NCBI GenBank assembly: GCA_902785065.1
Contig: CACZXH010000005.1
Coordinates: 141,108 to 205,107, forward strand
Source of the DNA: an uncultured Bacteroidia bacterium
Lineage (GTDB): Bacteria > Bacteroidota > Bacteroidia > Bacteroidales > UBA932
Reading direction: 5' to 3'
Length of the DNA: 64,000 nucleotides
A program made the position numbers and the translations under genes. The notes under the pieces are model-generated. The model did not search any database and had not been told where the DNA came from. It was given only the letters and a program-made list of their open reading frames with translations. This document shows, piece after piece, positions 35,044-49,649 of this stretch. Each line of letters begins with the position of its first letter. Position 1 is the stretch's first letter.

Positions 35044-36798
35044 ATGAGACAGCATATCCTTGCGACGGCCTTTGCGGCGGCGGTGACCGCCCTGGCCTAT
35101 GGACAGAACCTGAATCCCACCGTGGAGGTCACGAACGCCTACGAAGGCGGCCCCTCCGCGATCGCCAAGCCCGCCCAGCAGCTGGCGGTGCCGGATTCCG
35201 TGACCCGGTTCAACCTGGATTTCGACTATTCCGTGTTCGAGAAGCCCTATCAGGGCGCCTATGAGTTCACGCCCTACTACGTGCAGCTCAAGCCCACGCC
35301 CAAGCCCTCCACGACGGAGAAGTTCTATCTCCGCGCCGGCGCCGGATTCACCCTCCATCCGGAACTGGACTTCGTCTGGACGCCGCTCCAGAAGGAGAAG
35401 TACCGGATGAGCGTGTACGCCACGCACCAGTCCTATTTCGGAAGGTATCACGATTTCGCACTGGGAACGCCCCAGGACGGCATTATCCCGGTCGTCAAGT
35501 CTGGCGGGAAAATGAATGGCTACCTGGCCGATACGAAGGCCGGCATCGACGGCACTTTCAACTGGGACGGCGGCCTGGTCACCCTGGACCTCGGCTTCCG
35601 CAACCGGATGGCCAATGATGCCTATCACTACCAGAAAATGAGCGGTCTTGAGGCCAAGGCCCGCGTCCGTTCCCTGCCTTCGGACGAGCCGCATCTGCTG
35701 TATGATGCCGCCATCGACTACTCTCTCCTGGGCGGAGACCTGTCCAGTTTCTCGCGGGTCGCGAAGGATTTCCGCGAGAGCAAGTTCGACCTGGTCGGCG
35801 AGTTCGGCCCCGTGCTGGATGCCGACCGCCGCATCCTCGTGGGCGTGAACCTGGACCTGGCGCGTTACATGGGCGATTTCGCCGGCTATACCGGCCGGAT
35901 GGCCGTCACGCCCAAGTACCAGTTCAACCTGGACCGCTGGCGCTTCAGCCTGGGCGCGAAACTTTCCTGGCTCATCTATTCGGAGGACTTCAACCTTTGG
36001 ACGAAGGACTTCCAGCACAAGTCCGGCTTCATTTTCCCGGATGTCCACATTGACTTCCACGCGGTGGACGACCGGCTGGTCCTCCAGACCTCCGCGACGG
36101 GCGGCGACCGGTTCAACACCCTGTCCGGCCAGTTCTTCTCGCATCCGTTCTCCTATGACGCCCTGTACGGCCATTCCGTGGAACGGGTCCGCGCCATGAT
36201 CGGCGCGCGCGGCAACTTCGCCGGCCGCTTCCGCTACGACCTGCAGGGCGGTTATGCCCGCTGGACCTATGCGCCCGTGGAGGGAATGGCCTCGTATCAC
36301 ATCAGCGTTGTCGATCCGAATCCTTCCGACACTTTCACGACCGGGCTTACCGAGATCCTGGTCCTGAGACCCTCGCTGGTTGAAAAGGGCTTCAACCTCC
36401 TGTTCGTCGACTTCGACTACGGCTGGAAGTCCGAGAGCGTGACTGTCGACGGAAAGCTGTCCTACCGGCATACCAACATCGCCGACAGCGCAGCCTTCGG
36501 TCCTGCGGCCTTCACCGGTTTCATCCGGCCTGCGTACAACTACGGCACACGGATGAAGGGCGGCCTTGACATCGCCTGGTCCACCGGCCGGAAAGCCTCT
36601 GTGACCATCCCCAATGAAACCGGGGAGGTTACGAAGGTGTACCGCGTCCCCGGCTGGGTCGATCTCGGCGTCTTCGCGGAGTACCGTTTCACCCACCGTT
36701 TCGGCTTCTGGGCCAAGGGTGGCAACCTGCTCGACCAGGTGGTCCAGCGCACCCCGCTCCACGCCGAGGCGGGAATGTATTTTACGGCCGGTATCGTA

Positions 36799-36810
<12 letters not shown>
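35044..36810 (+). CDS. TonB-receptor-like outer-membrane beta-barrel protein without plug
   Basis: A 588-aa exported protein (signal MRQHILATAFAAAVTALAYG). It has alternating-residue strands throughout (RFNLDFDYSV, KFYLRAGAGFTL, YRFTHRFGFWAKGGNLLDQ) and a terminal aromatic residue (GIVLNF), the mark of an outer-membrane barrel. No plug domain or TonB box is visible, so an energised transporter is unlikely despite resemblance to TonB receptor barrels. It shares a transcript with the TPR protein 7 nt upstream, suggesting a two-part envelope complex. Confidence 0.8.
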
Positions 36811-40897
<4,087 letters not shown>

Positions 40898-40918
40898 TAA
40901 CAAAAACCTAACGATACA

Positions 40919-42235
40919 ATGAACATTACCAAAAACCAGCCCGATGCCCTGAACTACCAGGTCACCATCGACATCACCCCGGACGATTACGCCGAGGCTC
41001 TCAACGCCAGACTGAAAGAATACCGCCGCCGCGCCGATATCAAAGGCTTCCGCAAGGGAATGGCCCCGATGTCCCTGATCCAGCGCCTCTATGGCGACCA
41101 GTCCCTGTATGAGGCCGTGAACCGGCTCGTTTCCGAGCAGCTCGACACCTTCATCCGCGACGAGAAGATCCGCGTCGTCGGTGAGCCCCTCCCGTCCGAA
41201 GACCAGCCCCAGCTGGAATGGAAGTCCGGCGCCGACTTCACCTTCAAGTTCGACATCGCCCAGACCCCGGAACTGAACTTCGAGGTGGGCGAGGGCGACA
41301 AGATCCCGTACTACGAGATCAATGTCACCGAGGACGCCAAAAAGGCGATGAAGGCCCAGATGCTCCAGCAGTACGGCTCCCTCCAGGAAGGCACCAAGGC
41401 CGGCGAGAACGACTACATCATCGCCGACATCGCCAACGAGGCCCACAGCGCCGAAGGCGTGTATATCTCCGTCGCCCACGTCGCCGAGATCGCCCGTCCG
41501 CTGTTCGTCGGCAAGAAGGCCGGGGACAAATTCACCTGTGACGTGAGCGTGGCCTTCGAGAACGAGACCGACCGCGCCTCCATGCTCAAGGTGGACAAGG
41601 CGAAGCTCGCCCCCCTGGATCCCGTCTTCAACTTCACCGTCGTGAACGTCAAGACCTTCAAGGCCGCCGAATCCAACCAGGAGACCTGGAACCAGATGTT
41701 CGGCGAAGGCGCCGTGACCAGCGAGGAGCAGTTCATGGAGAAGGTCGTCGAACGCATCCGCGCCAACCACACCCAGGAGGCCAATTACCGCTTCGCCGCC
41801 GACGTCCGCAAGTACTTCGTGGACAAGGCCGGCATCCAGCTTCCGGAAGCCTTCCTGAAGCGCTGGCTCGTCTATGCCAATGACGGCAAGTACACCACCG
41901 AGGAGGTGGAGAAGGAATTCCCGGGCTTCGTCGAGGACTTCAAGTGGCAGCTCACCCGCGGCTACCTGATGCAGAAGCTCGGCCTGAAGGTCGAGAAGGC
42001 CGATATCGAGCAGGCCGCCGAGAGCTACGTCGCCTACCAGTACGCCATGTACGGCATGGGCAACGTGCCGCAGGATCTGATCAAGAGCTCTGCCCGCAAC
42101 GTCCTGGAGGACGAGAACCAGGTGCGCCGCCTCGAGGAGCAGGTAGAGGACAACAAGACCATCGGCACCCTGCGCGAGAAGGTCTCCCTCCAGACCAAGA
42201 AGATTTCCGAGGAAAAGTTCCGCGCCCTGAAATAA
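40919..42235 (+). CDS. tig: Trigger factor
   Basis: A 438-aa ribosome-bound chaperone. The N-terminal ribosome-binding domain has a KGFRKGMAPMSLIQRLYG segment in place of the usual GFRpGkvP loop. The central peptidyl-prolyl isomerase-like domain is short and divergent (about 150-250), as in other Bacteroidota. The C-terminal helical substrate-binding arms end in REKVSLQTKKISEEKFRALK. It heads the tig-clpP-clpX cluster that couples folding of new proteins with proteolysis; the spacing to clpP is 46 nt. Confidence 0.92.
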   Translation: MNITKNQPDALNYQVTIDITPDDYAEALNARLKEYRRRADIKGFRKGMAPMSLIQRLYGDQSLYEAVNRLVSEQLDTFIRDEKIRVVGEPLPSEDQPQLEWKSGADFTFKFDIAQTPELNFEVGEGDKIPYYEINVTEDAKKAMKAQMLQQYGSLQEGTKAGENDYIIADIANEAHSAEGVYISVAHVAEIARPLFVGKKAGDKFTCDVSVAFENETDRASMLKVDKAKLAPLDPVFNFTVVNVKTFKAAESNQETWNQMFGEGAVTSEEQFMEKVVERIRANHTQEANYRFAADVRKYFVDKAGIQLPEAFLKRWLVYANDGKYTTEEVEKEFPGFVEDFKWQLTRGYLMQKLGLKVEKADIEQAAESYVAYQYAMYGMGNVPQDLIKSSARNVLEDENQVRRLEEQVEDNKTIGTLREKVSLQTKKISEEKFRALK

Positions 42236-42281
42236 ACCGGCCTTTTTCCCGTATTCCCAGGTGTTACCAACATTGACTGAC

Positions 42282-42950
42282 ATGAACGAATTCGAGAAAT
42301 TTGCCGTGAAAGGCCAGGGGATCGGCTCCGCCACCCTGTCCCGCTATGCGTCGGCCCTCGACGCCTATATCAACCCGACGATCACCGAGGAGCGCAAGCT
42401 GAACGTGGCCCAGATGGACGTGTTCAGCCGCCTGATGATGGACCGCATCATTTTCCTGGGCGTTCCCATTGACGACGACGTCGCGAACATCGTGATGGCC
42501 CAGCTGTTGTTCCTGTCTGCGAACGACTCCGCCGCCGACATCACCATGTACCTGAACACCCCGGGCGGCCAGGTGTCCTCGGGCCTCGCCATCTATGACA
42601 CGATGCAGATCATCCAGCCCGACGTGGCCACGGTCTGCACCGGCATGGCGGCGTCGATGGGCTCGGTGCTCCTGTGCGCCGGCGCGGCCGGCAAGCGCAG
42701 CGCGCTGCCGCATTCCCGCGTGCTGATCCATCAGCCGCTGGGCGGCGCCCAGGGCCAGGCCAGCGACATCCTCATCGCCGCCCGCGAGATCGAGAAGACC
42801 CGCACGGAACTCTTCCGCATCATCGCCGAGCACTCCGGCCAGAAGATCGAGCGCGTCGCCGCCGACGGCGACCGCGACTTCTGGATGACTGCCGAGGAGG
42901 CCAGGGAGTACGGCATGGTGGACGAGGTCCTGTACAAGAAAGGCAGGTAA
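42282..42950 (+). CDS. clpP: ATP-dependent Clp protease proteolytic subunit
   Basis: A 222-aa serine peptidase that forms the double-ring proteolytic chamber with ClpX. The catalytic Ser125 is in [11 protein letters not shown], His150 is in [11 protein letters not shown], and the third residue (Asp) lies in the following helix region. INSPGG is replaced by [11 protein letters not shown], a normal variant. The ATG at 42282 (MNEFEKF) gives the usual Bacteroidota N-terminus; an ATG-independent extension upstream is not conserved. Its stop codon overlaps the clpX ATG (TAATG). Confidence 0.96.
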   Translation: MNEFEKFAVKGQGIGSATLSRYASALDAYINPTITEERKLNVAQMDVFSRLMMDRIIFLGVPIDDDVANIVMAQLLFLSANDSAADITMYLNTPGGQVSSGLAIYDTMQIIQPDVATVCTGMAASMGSVLLCAGAAGKRSALPHSRVLIHQPLGGAQGQASDILIAAREIEKTRTELFRIIAEHSGQKIERVAADGDRDFWMTAEEAREYGMVDEVLYKKGR

Positions 42951-44173
42951 TGGCCAAGCGGGAGAACCACCAGAACCGCTGCGTCCTCTGCGGCCGGACC
43001 GATGCCGAGGTCCCGTTCATGCTTCAGGGCATCGACGGGTACATCTGCTCGGACTGCGCGAAGATGGCGGCGGAATACGTGGCGGAGCTGGAGAAGCGGC
43101 CCGCGAAAGGGGACACCTCCGTGGGCTCGCTGGACAAGGCCCCGAAACCGAAGGAGATCAAAGCCTACCTGGACCAGTACGTCATCGGCCAGGACCGGGC
43201 CAAGACCGTCCTCGCCGTGGCCGTGTACAACCACTACAAACGCATCAGCCACAACCTGATCGGCCAGGCCGATGACGGGGTGGAACTGGAGAAGTCCAAC
43301 ATCCTGCTGGTGGGGCCCACGGGAACGGGCAAGACGCTGCTGGCGAAGACCATTGCCAAGCAACTGGACGTGCCCTTCACCATCGTGGACGCCACCGTCC
43401 TCACCGAGGCCGGCTACGTGGGCGAAGATGTCGAGAGCATCCTGACCCGGCTGCTGCAGGAGGCCGATTTCGACCTGCAGAAGGCCGAGCGCGGCATCGT
43501 CTTCATCGACGAGATTGACAAGATCGCCCGCAAGTCCGACAACCCCTCCATCACCCGCGACGTGTCGGGCGAGGGCGTGCAGCAGGCGATGCTCAAGCTC
43601 CTGGAAGGGAACGTGGTGAACGTCCCGCCGAAGGGCGGCCGCAAGCACCCCGAGCAGGAGTTCATCCATGTCAATACGCAGAACATCCTGTTCATCTGCG
43701 GCGGCGCCTTCGAGGGCATCGAGCGGCACATCGCCCGGCGCAAGAACACCCGGATCATCGGCTTCAACGCCGAGGAGAAGCAGCGCGTAGGCCAGGACAA
43801 TCTCCTGCAATACGTTGATGCCCAGGATCTTCGGTCTTACGGTCTCATTCCCGAGATCGTGGGCCGTCTTCCGGTCGTCACCTATCTGGACCAACTGGAC
43901 CGCGACTCCCTCCGCCGCATCCTGACCGAGCCCAGGAACGCCATTATCCGGCAGTATCAGAAGCTCTTCGAAATGGATGGCATGAAGCTCGAGATCGAGC
44001 CGGAGGTCCTGGATCTGATCGTGGACACGTCCCTCGAGCGGAAACTTGGCGCCCGCGGGCTCCGGAGCATCTGCGAGGAACTGATGAATGACGCCATGTT
44101 CGAAGCGCCATCGTCCAGGAAGAAGACCTTCAAACTCACGTTGGAATATGCGAAGGAGCGTCTGGCTGACTAG
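42950..44173 (+). CDS. clpX: ATP-dependent Clp protease ATP-binding subunit ClpX
   Basis: A 407-aa AAA+ unfoldase that feeds ClpP. The N-terminal zinc-binding domain has C11, C14, C33 and C36. Walker A is GPTGTGKT (122-129), Walker B is [10 protein letters not shown], and the pore-loop GYVGEDV is intact. ClpX-specific [28 protein letters not shown] follows. The start is the ATG overlapping the clpP stop; the longer open frame upstream only reflects the clpP gene in another frame. The next gene begins within its last 26 nt. Confidence 0.97.
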   Translation: MAKRENHQNRCVLCGRTDAEVPFMLQGIDGYICSDCAKMAAEYVAELEKRPAKGDTSVGSLDKAPKPKEIKAYLDQYVIGQDRAKTVLAVAVYNHYKRISHNLIGQADDGVELEKSNILLVGPTGTGKTLLAKTIAKQLDVPFTIVDATVLTEAGYVGEDVESILTRLLQEADFDLQKAERGIVFIDEIDKIARKSDNPSITRDVSGEGVQQAMLKLLEGNVVNVPPKGGRKHPEQEFIHVNTQNILFICGGAFEGIERHIARRKNTRIIGFNAEEKQRVGQDNLLQYVDAQDLRSYGLIPEIVGRLPVVTYLDQLDRDSLRRILTEPRNAIIRQYQKLFEMDGMKLEIEPEVLDLIVDTSLERKLGARGLRSICEELMNDAMFEAPSSRKKTFKLTLEYAKERLAD

Positions 44174-46298
44174 CCTGACGCTCTTTTGCGTTCTGGCCTG
44201 CGCGGGTCCCGTCCGGGATTCCGTGAAGACGACGTTCCAGACGGGGCAGGGGTGGCGGCCGTCCATCGACAACCGCGCCGATGCCGTGATGGTGTACGGC
44301 GTCGGCGGGAATCCGACGGACAGGAACGCCCCCGGCAGCGTGGAGGCCCGGCTCGCTTCCTGGCGGGAAAAGGGCTATGTCACGCATTTCATGACGGGCA
44401 TTGCCTGGGGCGGCTATCAGGACTATTTCACCGGCGGTTGGGACGGCGAATGGCACCTGGACGAAGGCCAGGTCCAGATGGACGGGGATACGATCTGGCA
44501 CGGGCCGATGGTTCCGTATATCGTTCCGACGGAGAACTACCTCGCGTATTTCAAGGAGCGGCACATCAAGCGCGTCATCGACGCGGGTGTGGACGCCATT
44601 TTCCTGGAGGAGCCCGAGTTCTGGGCCCATGCCGGGTATTCCCAGGCGTTCAAGCGCGAATGGAAGGCCTTCTACGGGGAGGACTGGCGTCCGCAGGACG
44701 AGTCGCCGGAAGCCACCTATCTGTCCTCCAAACTCAAATATCACCTGTATTACCGGGCCCTGGACGAGGTCAGTTCCTATGCGAAGGAATATGGACGCTC
44801 GCTGGGCCGGGACATCCGGTGCTATGTTCCTACACACTCGCTGGTGAACTATTCCGCCTGGCAGATCGTCTCCCCGGAAGCCTCGCTGGCCTCGTTGGAC
44901 GGGGTCGACGGATACATTGCCCAGGTATGGACCGGAACCTCCCGGGTGCCGGACTATTTCAACGGCGTCCGCCGCGAGCGGGTGTTCGAGACAGCATATC
45001 TGGAATATGGATGTCTGGCCTCGATGACGGCTCCGACCGGCCGCCGCGTCTGGTTCCTGACCGATCCGATCGAGGACGCCACCCGCGACTGGGTCGATTT
45101 CCGGCGGAACTACCAGGCCACCTACGCGGCCCAGCTTCTGTACCCGCAGATCGACTCCTACGAGATCATGCCCTGGCCCGAGCGCATTTACGAACGGCCG
45201 TACCCGGCAGGCCCTGGGTCGGACGAGCGCATCAGCATCCCGCAGGATTTCGCGTCGATGATGCAGGTGATGACGAACGCCCTGCAGGAAATGCCCGTCT
45301 CCCGGAACACCCTGGACGGCTCGCAGGGCATTTCCGTCCTGATGGCCAACTCCCTGATGTTCCAGCGTTTCCCGGTCCATGAAGGGTATGACGACCCGCA
45401 GCTCTCGAACTTCTTCGGCCTGGCCCTGCCGCTGCTCAAGCGCGGCGTTCCCGTGGGCATTACCCATATTGAGAACCTGGGCTATCCGGAGGCGCTTGCC
45501 GGCGTGAAGGTCCTCCTGATGACCTATGCCAACATGAAGCCGATGGACCCGTCCGCGCACCGCCAACTGGCTGACTGGGTGCGCAAAGGGGGACGGCTCA
45601 TCTATAGCGCTACGGATACCGACCCCTTCCAGGACGTACACGAATGGTGGAATACGGGGGAGTGCTCCTATGACGCCCCGTCCGACCATCTGTTCGCGTT
45701 GCTGGGCTTGGGACCGTATCCCGGCGGAGGCGTGTATCCCTGCGGCAAAGGGTGCGTATGCGTGCTGCGGTCCGACCCGAAAGAGTACGTCATGACAGCA
45801 GGCGGCGATGCGATGCTGCTGTCTGCCGTCGAATCGCTGTACGGTCCACTGCAGTGGAAGAACCACTTCCTGCTGGACCGCGGTCCCTACAAGATCGCCG
45901 CCGCGCTGGACGAAAGCGTCTCTGATGAGCCGTACGTCCTGGAAGGATCGTTCATTGACCTGTTCGATCCCACGCTCTCCATTGTTACGCGCAAGGAACT
46001 CACACCCGGCTCCCAGGCTTTCCTCTACGACCTCCGCAAAGCCCCCAGGGCTCCTGCCATCCTCGCCGCAGCCAGCCGCTCCTACGACCTCCACCGCACC
46101 GCCCGCACCTTCTCCTACTTGTGCAAGGCCCCCGCGGAAACCTATAACGTCACCCGCATCCTTCTCCGCCGCCAGCCCACGAGTGTGCTCGTAGACGGCG
46201 AACCGGCTTCGGATTTCTCCTGGGACCCCGCCACCCGCACCCTCTTCCTCCGCTTCCCCAACAACCCTGACGGCGTCCACGTGGAAATCCGATGGTAA
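44148..46298 (+). CDS. Lipoprotein resembling a glycoside hydrolase with GATase-like domain, family not assigned
   Basis: A 716-aa lipoprotein (signal [18 protein letters not shown], lipobox near residue 18). The N-terminal half looks like a TIM barrel with [23 protein letters not shown], a candidate acid/base Glu, and [11 protein letters not shown]. Residues about 400-540 resemble the GATase-like trimerisation domain of GH42-type enzymes ([40 protein letters not shown]). A small C-terminal beta domain follows. I cannot place it in a named family, so glycosidase activity is inferred. It begins inside the 3' end of clpX, an unexpected position for a secreted protein, and ends before tRNA-Val. 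Confidence 0.65.
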   Translation: MRRSVWLTSLTLFCVLACAGPVRDSVKTTFQTGQGWRPSIDNRADAVMVYGVGGNPTDRNAPGSVEARLASWREKGYVTHFMTGIAWGGYQDYFTGGWDGEWHLDEGQVQMDGDTIWHGPMVPYIVPTENYLAYFKERHIKRVIDAGVDAIFLEEPEFWAHAGYSQAFKREWKAFYGEDWRPQDESPEATYLSSKLKYHLYYRALDEVSSYAKEYGRSLGRDIRCYVPTHSLVNYSAWQIVSPEASLASLDGVDGYIAQVWTGTSRVPDYFNGVRRERVFETAYLEYGCLASMTAPTGRRVWFLTDPIEDATRDWVDFRRNYQATYAAQLLYPQIDSYEIMPWPERIYERPYPAGPGSDERISIPQDFASMMQVMTNALQEMPVSRNTLDGSQGISVLMANSLMFQRFPVHEGYDDPQLSNFFGLALPLLKRGVPVGITHIENLGYPEALAGVKVLLMTYANMKPMDPSAHRQLADWVRKGGRLIYSATDTDPFQDVHEWWNTGECSYDAPSDHLFALLGLGPYPGGGVYPCGKGCVCVLRSDPKEYVMTAGGDAMLLSAVESLYGPLQWKNHFLLDRGPYKIAAALDESVSDEPYVLEGSFIDLFDPTLSIVTRKELTPGSQAFLYDLRKAPRAPAILAAASRSYDLHRTARTFSYLCKAPAETYNVTRILLRRQPTSVLVDGEPASDFSWDPATRTLFLRFPNNPDGVHVEIRW

Positions 46299-46323
46299 TT
46301 CGTGAAAAAGTGAAGCTCGACTC

Positions 46324-46354
46324 TTGCGGGAATGAAAAAAAGTTTCTACCTTTG
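46324..46354 (+). promoter_or_regulatory. Promoter of tRNA-Val
   Basis: TTG at 46324-46326, a 20-nt spacer, then TACCTTTG at 46347-46354, 16 nt before the tRNA. Confidence 0.8.
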
Positions 46355-46370
46355 CAATCCCAAAATGAAT

Positions 46371-46445
46371 GAGGGCTTAGCTCAGTTGGTTTAGAGCGCT
46401 TGCTTGACAGGCAAGAGGTCGGCAGTTCAAATCTGCCAGTCCTCA
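46371..46445 (+). tRNA. tRNA-Val(GAC)
   Basis: A 75-nt cloverleaf. Acceptor GAGGGCT/AGTCCTC with discriminator A, D-arm GCTCAGTTGGTTTAGAGC, anticodon stem CTTGC/GCAAG with loop TTGACAG giving GAC (valine), and T-arm GGCAGTTCAAATCTGCC. CCA is not encoded. Confidence 0.95.
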
Positions 46446-46457
46446 CAGAACGAAAGG

Positions 46458-46486
46458 CACTTGCAGGAATGCAGGTGCTTTTTTTG
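46458..46486 (+). terminator. Terminator of tRNA-Val
   Basis: GCACTTGC and GCAGGTGC form an 8-bp stem with one G-U pair and a 6-nt loop, followed by seven T residues. Confidence 0.85.
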
Positions 46487-46517
46487 TTGAAACCTGTCAA
46501 TTAATTGTCTATCTTTG
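46487..46517 (+). promoter_or_regulatory. Promoter of the GH5 gene
   Basis: TTG at 46487-46489, a 20-nt spacer, then TATCTTTG at 46510-46517, directly behind the tRNA terminator. Leader of about 27 nt. Confidence 0.75.
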
Positions 46518-46548
46518 ATTCTTGGAGAACAATCAAATCGCTAAGACC

Positions 46549-47538
46549 ATGAGAAAGAGTATCCTGACCCTATTGGCCGCCACCCTGATCGCCGCCGCGT
46601 GTTCGGCGGGCGAGGGATGGGTGAAGGTGGAAGGAAACAAGTTTGTGGACCCGCAGGGGAACGAGCTGGTTTTCCGCGGACTCTGCTTTTCGGACCCCGT
46701 GAAGCTGGTCCGGGCGGGGCAGTGGAACGAGCGGTATTTCGCCGAGGCCGCCGACTGGGGCGCGAACGTCGTCCGTTTCGCCGTGCATCCGACGAACTTG
46801 AATGCGATGGGCTGGGAGGAGACCTTCCAGGCCATGGACCAGGGCGTCGCCTGGGCCAAGCAGTACGGGATGTACGTGATCATGGACTGGCATTCCATCG
46901 GCAATCTCAAGGAGGAGAAGTACACCTCGCCCATGTACAACACCACCCAGGCGGAGACCTTCAAGTTCTGGCGCACCGTCGCGGAACGCTATAAGGACGA
47001 GCCCACGGTGGCGCTGTACGAGCTCTTCAACGAGCCAACGGTGACCGGTACCGGGGAGTGTACCTGGGAAGAGTGGAAGGAACTGCAGGAGCAGATCATC
47101 GACACGGTCCGGGTCCATAACCCCAACGCGGTGTGCCTGTGCGCCGGTTTCAACTGGGCATACGACCTTACGCCGGTGGCGGAAGCGCCCATCGACCGGC
47201 CCAATGTCGCCTACGTCTCCCATCCTTACCCCATGAAGCGTTCCGAGCCTTGGGAGCCGCAGTGGGAACAGGACTTCGGCTTCGTGGCCGACACCTATCC
47301 CGTCATCTGTACGGAAATCGGTTTCTGCCTCGAGGATGAACCCGGCGCCCATATCCCGGTGATGTCCACGGATGTGTACGGCGAGCACATTACAAAGTAC
47401 TTCGAACAGAAGGGTATCTCCTTCACTGTCTGGTGCTTCGACCCCAACTGGGCCCCGATGCTGTTCAGCGACTGGGATTTCACGCCCACCACGCAGGGGC
47501 GTTTCTTCAAGGCGTACCTGCAGGATCAGGCGAAATAA
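46549..47538 (+). CDS. GH5 family cellulase/endoglucanase-like lipoprotein
   Basis: A 329-aa lipoprotein (lipobox AAAC near residue 18) with a single GH5 TIM barrel. The acid/base Glu162 is in YELFNEPT and the nucleophile Glu256 is in VICTEIGFC. NVVRFAVHP and MDWHS are the usual GH5 barrel motifs. It should cut beta-1,4-glucan or a related beta-glycan outside the cell; GH5 is very broad, so the exact substrate is open. No carbohydrate-binding module is attached. The ATG at 46549 (MRKSILT) fits the promoter spacing. It stands alone between tRNA-Val and the convergent HAD gene. Confidence 0.9.
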   Translation: MRKSILTLLAATLIAAACSAGEGWVKVEGNKFVDPQGNELVFRGLCFSDPVKLVRAGQWNERYFAEAADWGANVVRFAVHPTNLNAMGWEETFQAMDQGVAWAKQYGMYVIMDWHSIGNLKEEKYTSPMYNTTQAETFKFWRTVAERYKDEPTVALYELFNEPTVTGTGECTWEEWKELQEQIIDTVRVHNPNAVCLCAGFNWAYDLTPVAEAPIDRPNVAYVSHPYPMKRSEPWEPQWEQDFGFVADTYPVICTEIGFCLEDEPGAHIPVMSTDVYGEHITKYFEQKGISFTVWCFDPNWAPMLFSDWDFTPTTQGRFFKAYLQDQAK

Positions 47539-47539
47539 A

Positions 47540-48178
47540 TCATCGCAGCCCGAGGAGGCCGAGGGCGTCCGTGTAGTTCGGAATCTGGAAATGGGACAGA
47601 TCCATGACCTCGGCGGCCGGGTGCGCGGTCGTCAGGGCGACGACCGTCGTGCCGGCGGCGAGGGCGGACCGCAGGCCATTGAAACTGTCTTCGAAGGCGA
47701 TGCAGTCGGCCGGGTCGGCGCCTAACAGTCCGGCGGCCTTCAGGTAGCAGTCCGGGGCCGGCTTGCTGCGGGTGATGTCCTCCGCGGTGATGATCCGGTC
47801 GAAGAGGGCGGTGAATTCCGGATGGGTCCGGAAGACATTGCTCATTTTGGGCTGGTTGCTGCTGGTGACGACGGCGGTCCGGATGCCCATTTCCCGGAGG
47901 GCGCGGATGAACGCGACGGTCCCTTCCACATAGGGAAAGTCCATCTGCGCCTCGAAGGCGTCCAGGCGGGCCGTCAGACCAGCGCGCTCCGCCTCGAGCG
48001 GGCCGCTGAACCACTTGTCGTAGATCTGGGTCAAAGTCTGTCCTTTGATTGCATTCTCCAGGCCCGGCCGGTCCGGATAGTACCGGCGGAACTCGCTTCC
48101 CCAGAAGCGGGTGTACTGCGGCTCCGTATCGAAAATGACCCCGTCCAGGTCGAAAAGTGCGGCTTTGAATCTCGTCAT
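47540..48178 (-). CDS. HAD-superfamily sugar phosphatase/beta-phosphoglucomutase-like
   Basis: A 212-aa cytosolic HAD hydrolase. Motif I is ALFDLDGVIFDTE with the nucleophile Asp and the second Asp two residues on, motif II is VVTSSN, motif III is around KPAPDCYLKAA, and motif IV is CIAFEDSFNG. The helical cap follows motif I, as in beta-phosphoglucomutases and sugar-phosphate phosphatases. The start at 48178 (MTRFKAALF) places motif I at the usual distance; earlier in-frame ATGs give an unlikely basic extension. It is convergent with the GH5 gene, one base apart. Confidence 0.88.
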   Translation of the reverse strand: MTRFKAALFDLDGVIFDTEPQYTRFWGSEFRRYYPDRPGLENAIKGQTLTQIYDKWFSGPLEAERAGLTARLDAFEAQMDFPYVEGTVAFIRALREMGIRTAVVTSSNQPKMSNVFRTHPEFTALFDRIITAEDITRSKPAPDCYLKAAGLLGADPADCIAFEDSFNGLRSALAAGTTVVALTTAHPAAEVMDLSHFQIPNYTDALGLLGLR

Positions 48179-48222
48179 GGGACCGATGCTTTTGAATCCG
48201 GCTGCGAAGATACGGTTTTTCG

Positions 48223-48252
48223 TTGGAATATTGCGGTTTCTGCTTATATTTG
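48223..48252 (+). promoter_or_regulatory. Promoter of the GH28 gene
   Basis: TTG at 48223-48225, a 19-nt spacer, then TATATTTG at 48245-48252, which ends only 5 nt before the ATG at 48258. A leaderless mRNA is expected. Confidence 0.75.
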
Positions 48253-48257
48253 TCCGT

Positions 48258-49649
48258 ATGGCTAAAAGATTATTCCTTTCCCTTCTGTACCTTGTCGCCG
48301 CCCTCACTGCGTGGGCCGGCCCCTACGGGACCTATTACCGCAACCTGCCGGCCGCCGTGGCCGGGAAAATGGCGGAACCGCAGTTGCCGGTGATTCCGGA
48401 CAACTCGATAAGTCTCACGGAGTTCGGCGGCGTAGGCGACGGCGTCACGGACAACACCGCCGCCTTCCAGAAGGCGATCAGCGCCTTGCAGAAGCAGGGC
48501 GGCGGGCATCTCGTCGTGCCGGCCGGTATCTTCGTCACCGGGCCCATCTCCCTGAAGGACCATATCGACCTGCATCTGGAGCGGAACGCGGTCGTCCTCC
48601 TCACGCCCGACCGGGCCGCGCACCTGAAGGACGGCAAGGCCGTACCGGGCATCACCGCCAGCAAGCGGACGGACATCAGCATTACGGGTGAAGGCATCAT
48701 CGACGGAAACGGCGAATGGTGGCGCGGCGTGAAACGCAGCAAGGTGAGCGACACGGAATGGAACGCCTTCAAGCGCATGGGCGGCACCGTCACCCCGAAG
48801 GGCGACCTCTGGTATCCCTTCAACCTCAAGGCTTTCGACAACATTGCCGATACCTACGAGGCCCAGGAGAAGATCCGGACGCACCTCGTCCGCTTCACGG
48901 ACTGCGAGCGCGTCCTCGTCCAGGGCGTCACCCTCCAGAACTCCCCGAAGTTCCACCTCGTGCCCCAGCGCTGTAAGGACGTGATTATCGACGGTGTCAC
49001 GGTCCGTTGTCCCTGGAACGCGCAGAACGGCGACGGCATCGACATCGGCCAGTGCAAGAATGTCCTCATTGTCCGGAACACCGTGGACGTGGGTGACGAC
49101 GGCATCTGCATGAAGGGCGGTGCGGGCGCCGCGGCGCTCAAGGACGGCCCCTGCGACAACATCTTGATCGAGGACAATACCGTATTCCACGCCCATGGCG
49201 GCTTCGTCATCGGCTCCGAATTCTCCGGCGGCATGGTCAACATCGTCGTGCGGAACAACACCTTCTCCGGCACGGATACCGGCCTGCGGTTCAAGTCTGC
49301 GCCCGAGCGTGGCGGCAAGACCGAAAACATTTGGATTTCAGACATCTACATGTCCGATATCCAGGGCGAAGCCGTCGTCTTCGAGACATCCTACGCGGAC
49401 CGTCCCGTCGGCCGGGACGACGCCATGGCGGCTGCGACGGAGAACTTCCTGCCCGACTTCCAGGATATCCACATTGCCCGCGTGACCTGCCGCGACGCCC
49501 GCGTCGGCGTCAAGGCCTCCGGCACGCTCCAGATGATCCACGACATTACCCTGGAAGACTGTCTCTTCTTCTATACGGAAGAAGCATCCCAGGTCGATGA
49601 CGCCGGGATGCTTCAGCTGAAAAACGTCCGTTTCGAGACCTACAGGTAG
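48258..49649 (+). CDS. GH28 family polygalacturonase-like enzyme
   Basis: A 463-aa exported protein (signal about 1-20, ending AWA) with the right-handed beta-helix of GH28. TEFGGVGDGVTDNTAAFQKAI is the family N-terminus. The catalytic aspartates lie in NGDGIDI (D259) and GDDGICMK (D280, D281), and the conserved His/Gly segment is HGGFVIGSEFSGG. It should hydrolyse galacturonan or rhamnogalacturonan of pectin in the periplasm. It is not in a SusCD locus. The ATG at 48258 is fixed by the promoter. Its 3' end overlaps the convergent peptidase gene by 10 nt. Confidence 0.92.
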   Translation: MAKRLFLSLLYLVAALTAWAGPYGTYYRNLPAAVAGKMAEPQLPVIPDNSISLTEFGGVGDGVTDNTAAFQKAISALQKQGGGHLVVPAGIFVTGPISLKDHIDLHLERNAVVLLTPDRAAHLKDGKAVPGITASKRTDISITGEGIIDGNGEWWRGVKRSKVSDTEWNAFKRMGGTVTPKGDLWYPFNLKAFDNIADTYEAQEKIRTHLVRFTDCERVLVQGVTLQNSPKFHLVPQRCKDVIIDGVTVRCPWNAQNGDGIDIGQCKNVLIVRNTVDVGDDGICMKGGAGAAALKDGPCDNILIEDNTVFHAHGGFVIGSEFSGGMVNIVVRNNTFSGTDTGLRFKSAPERGGKTENIWISDIYMSDIQGEAVVFETSYADRPVGRDDAMAAATENFLPDFQDIHIARVTCRDARVGVKASGTLQMIHDITLEDCLFFYTEEASQVDDAGMLQLKNVRFETYR

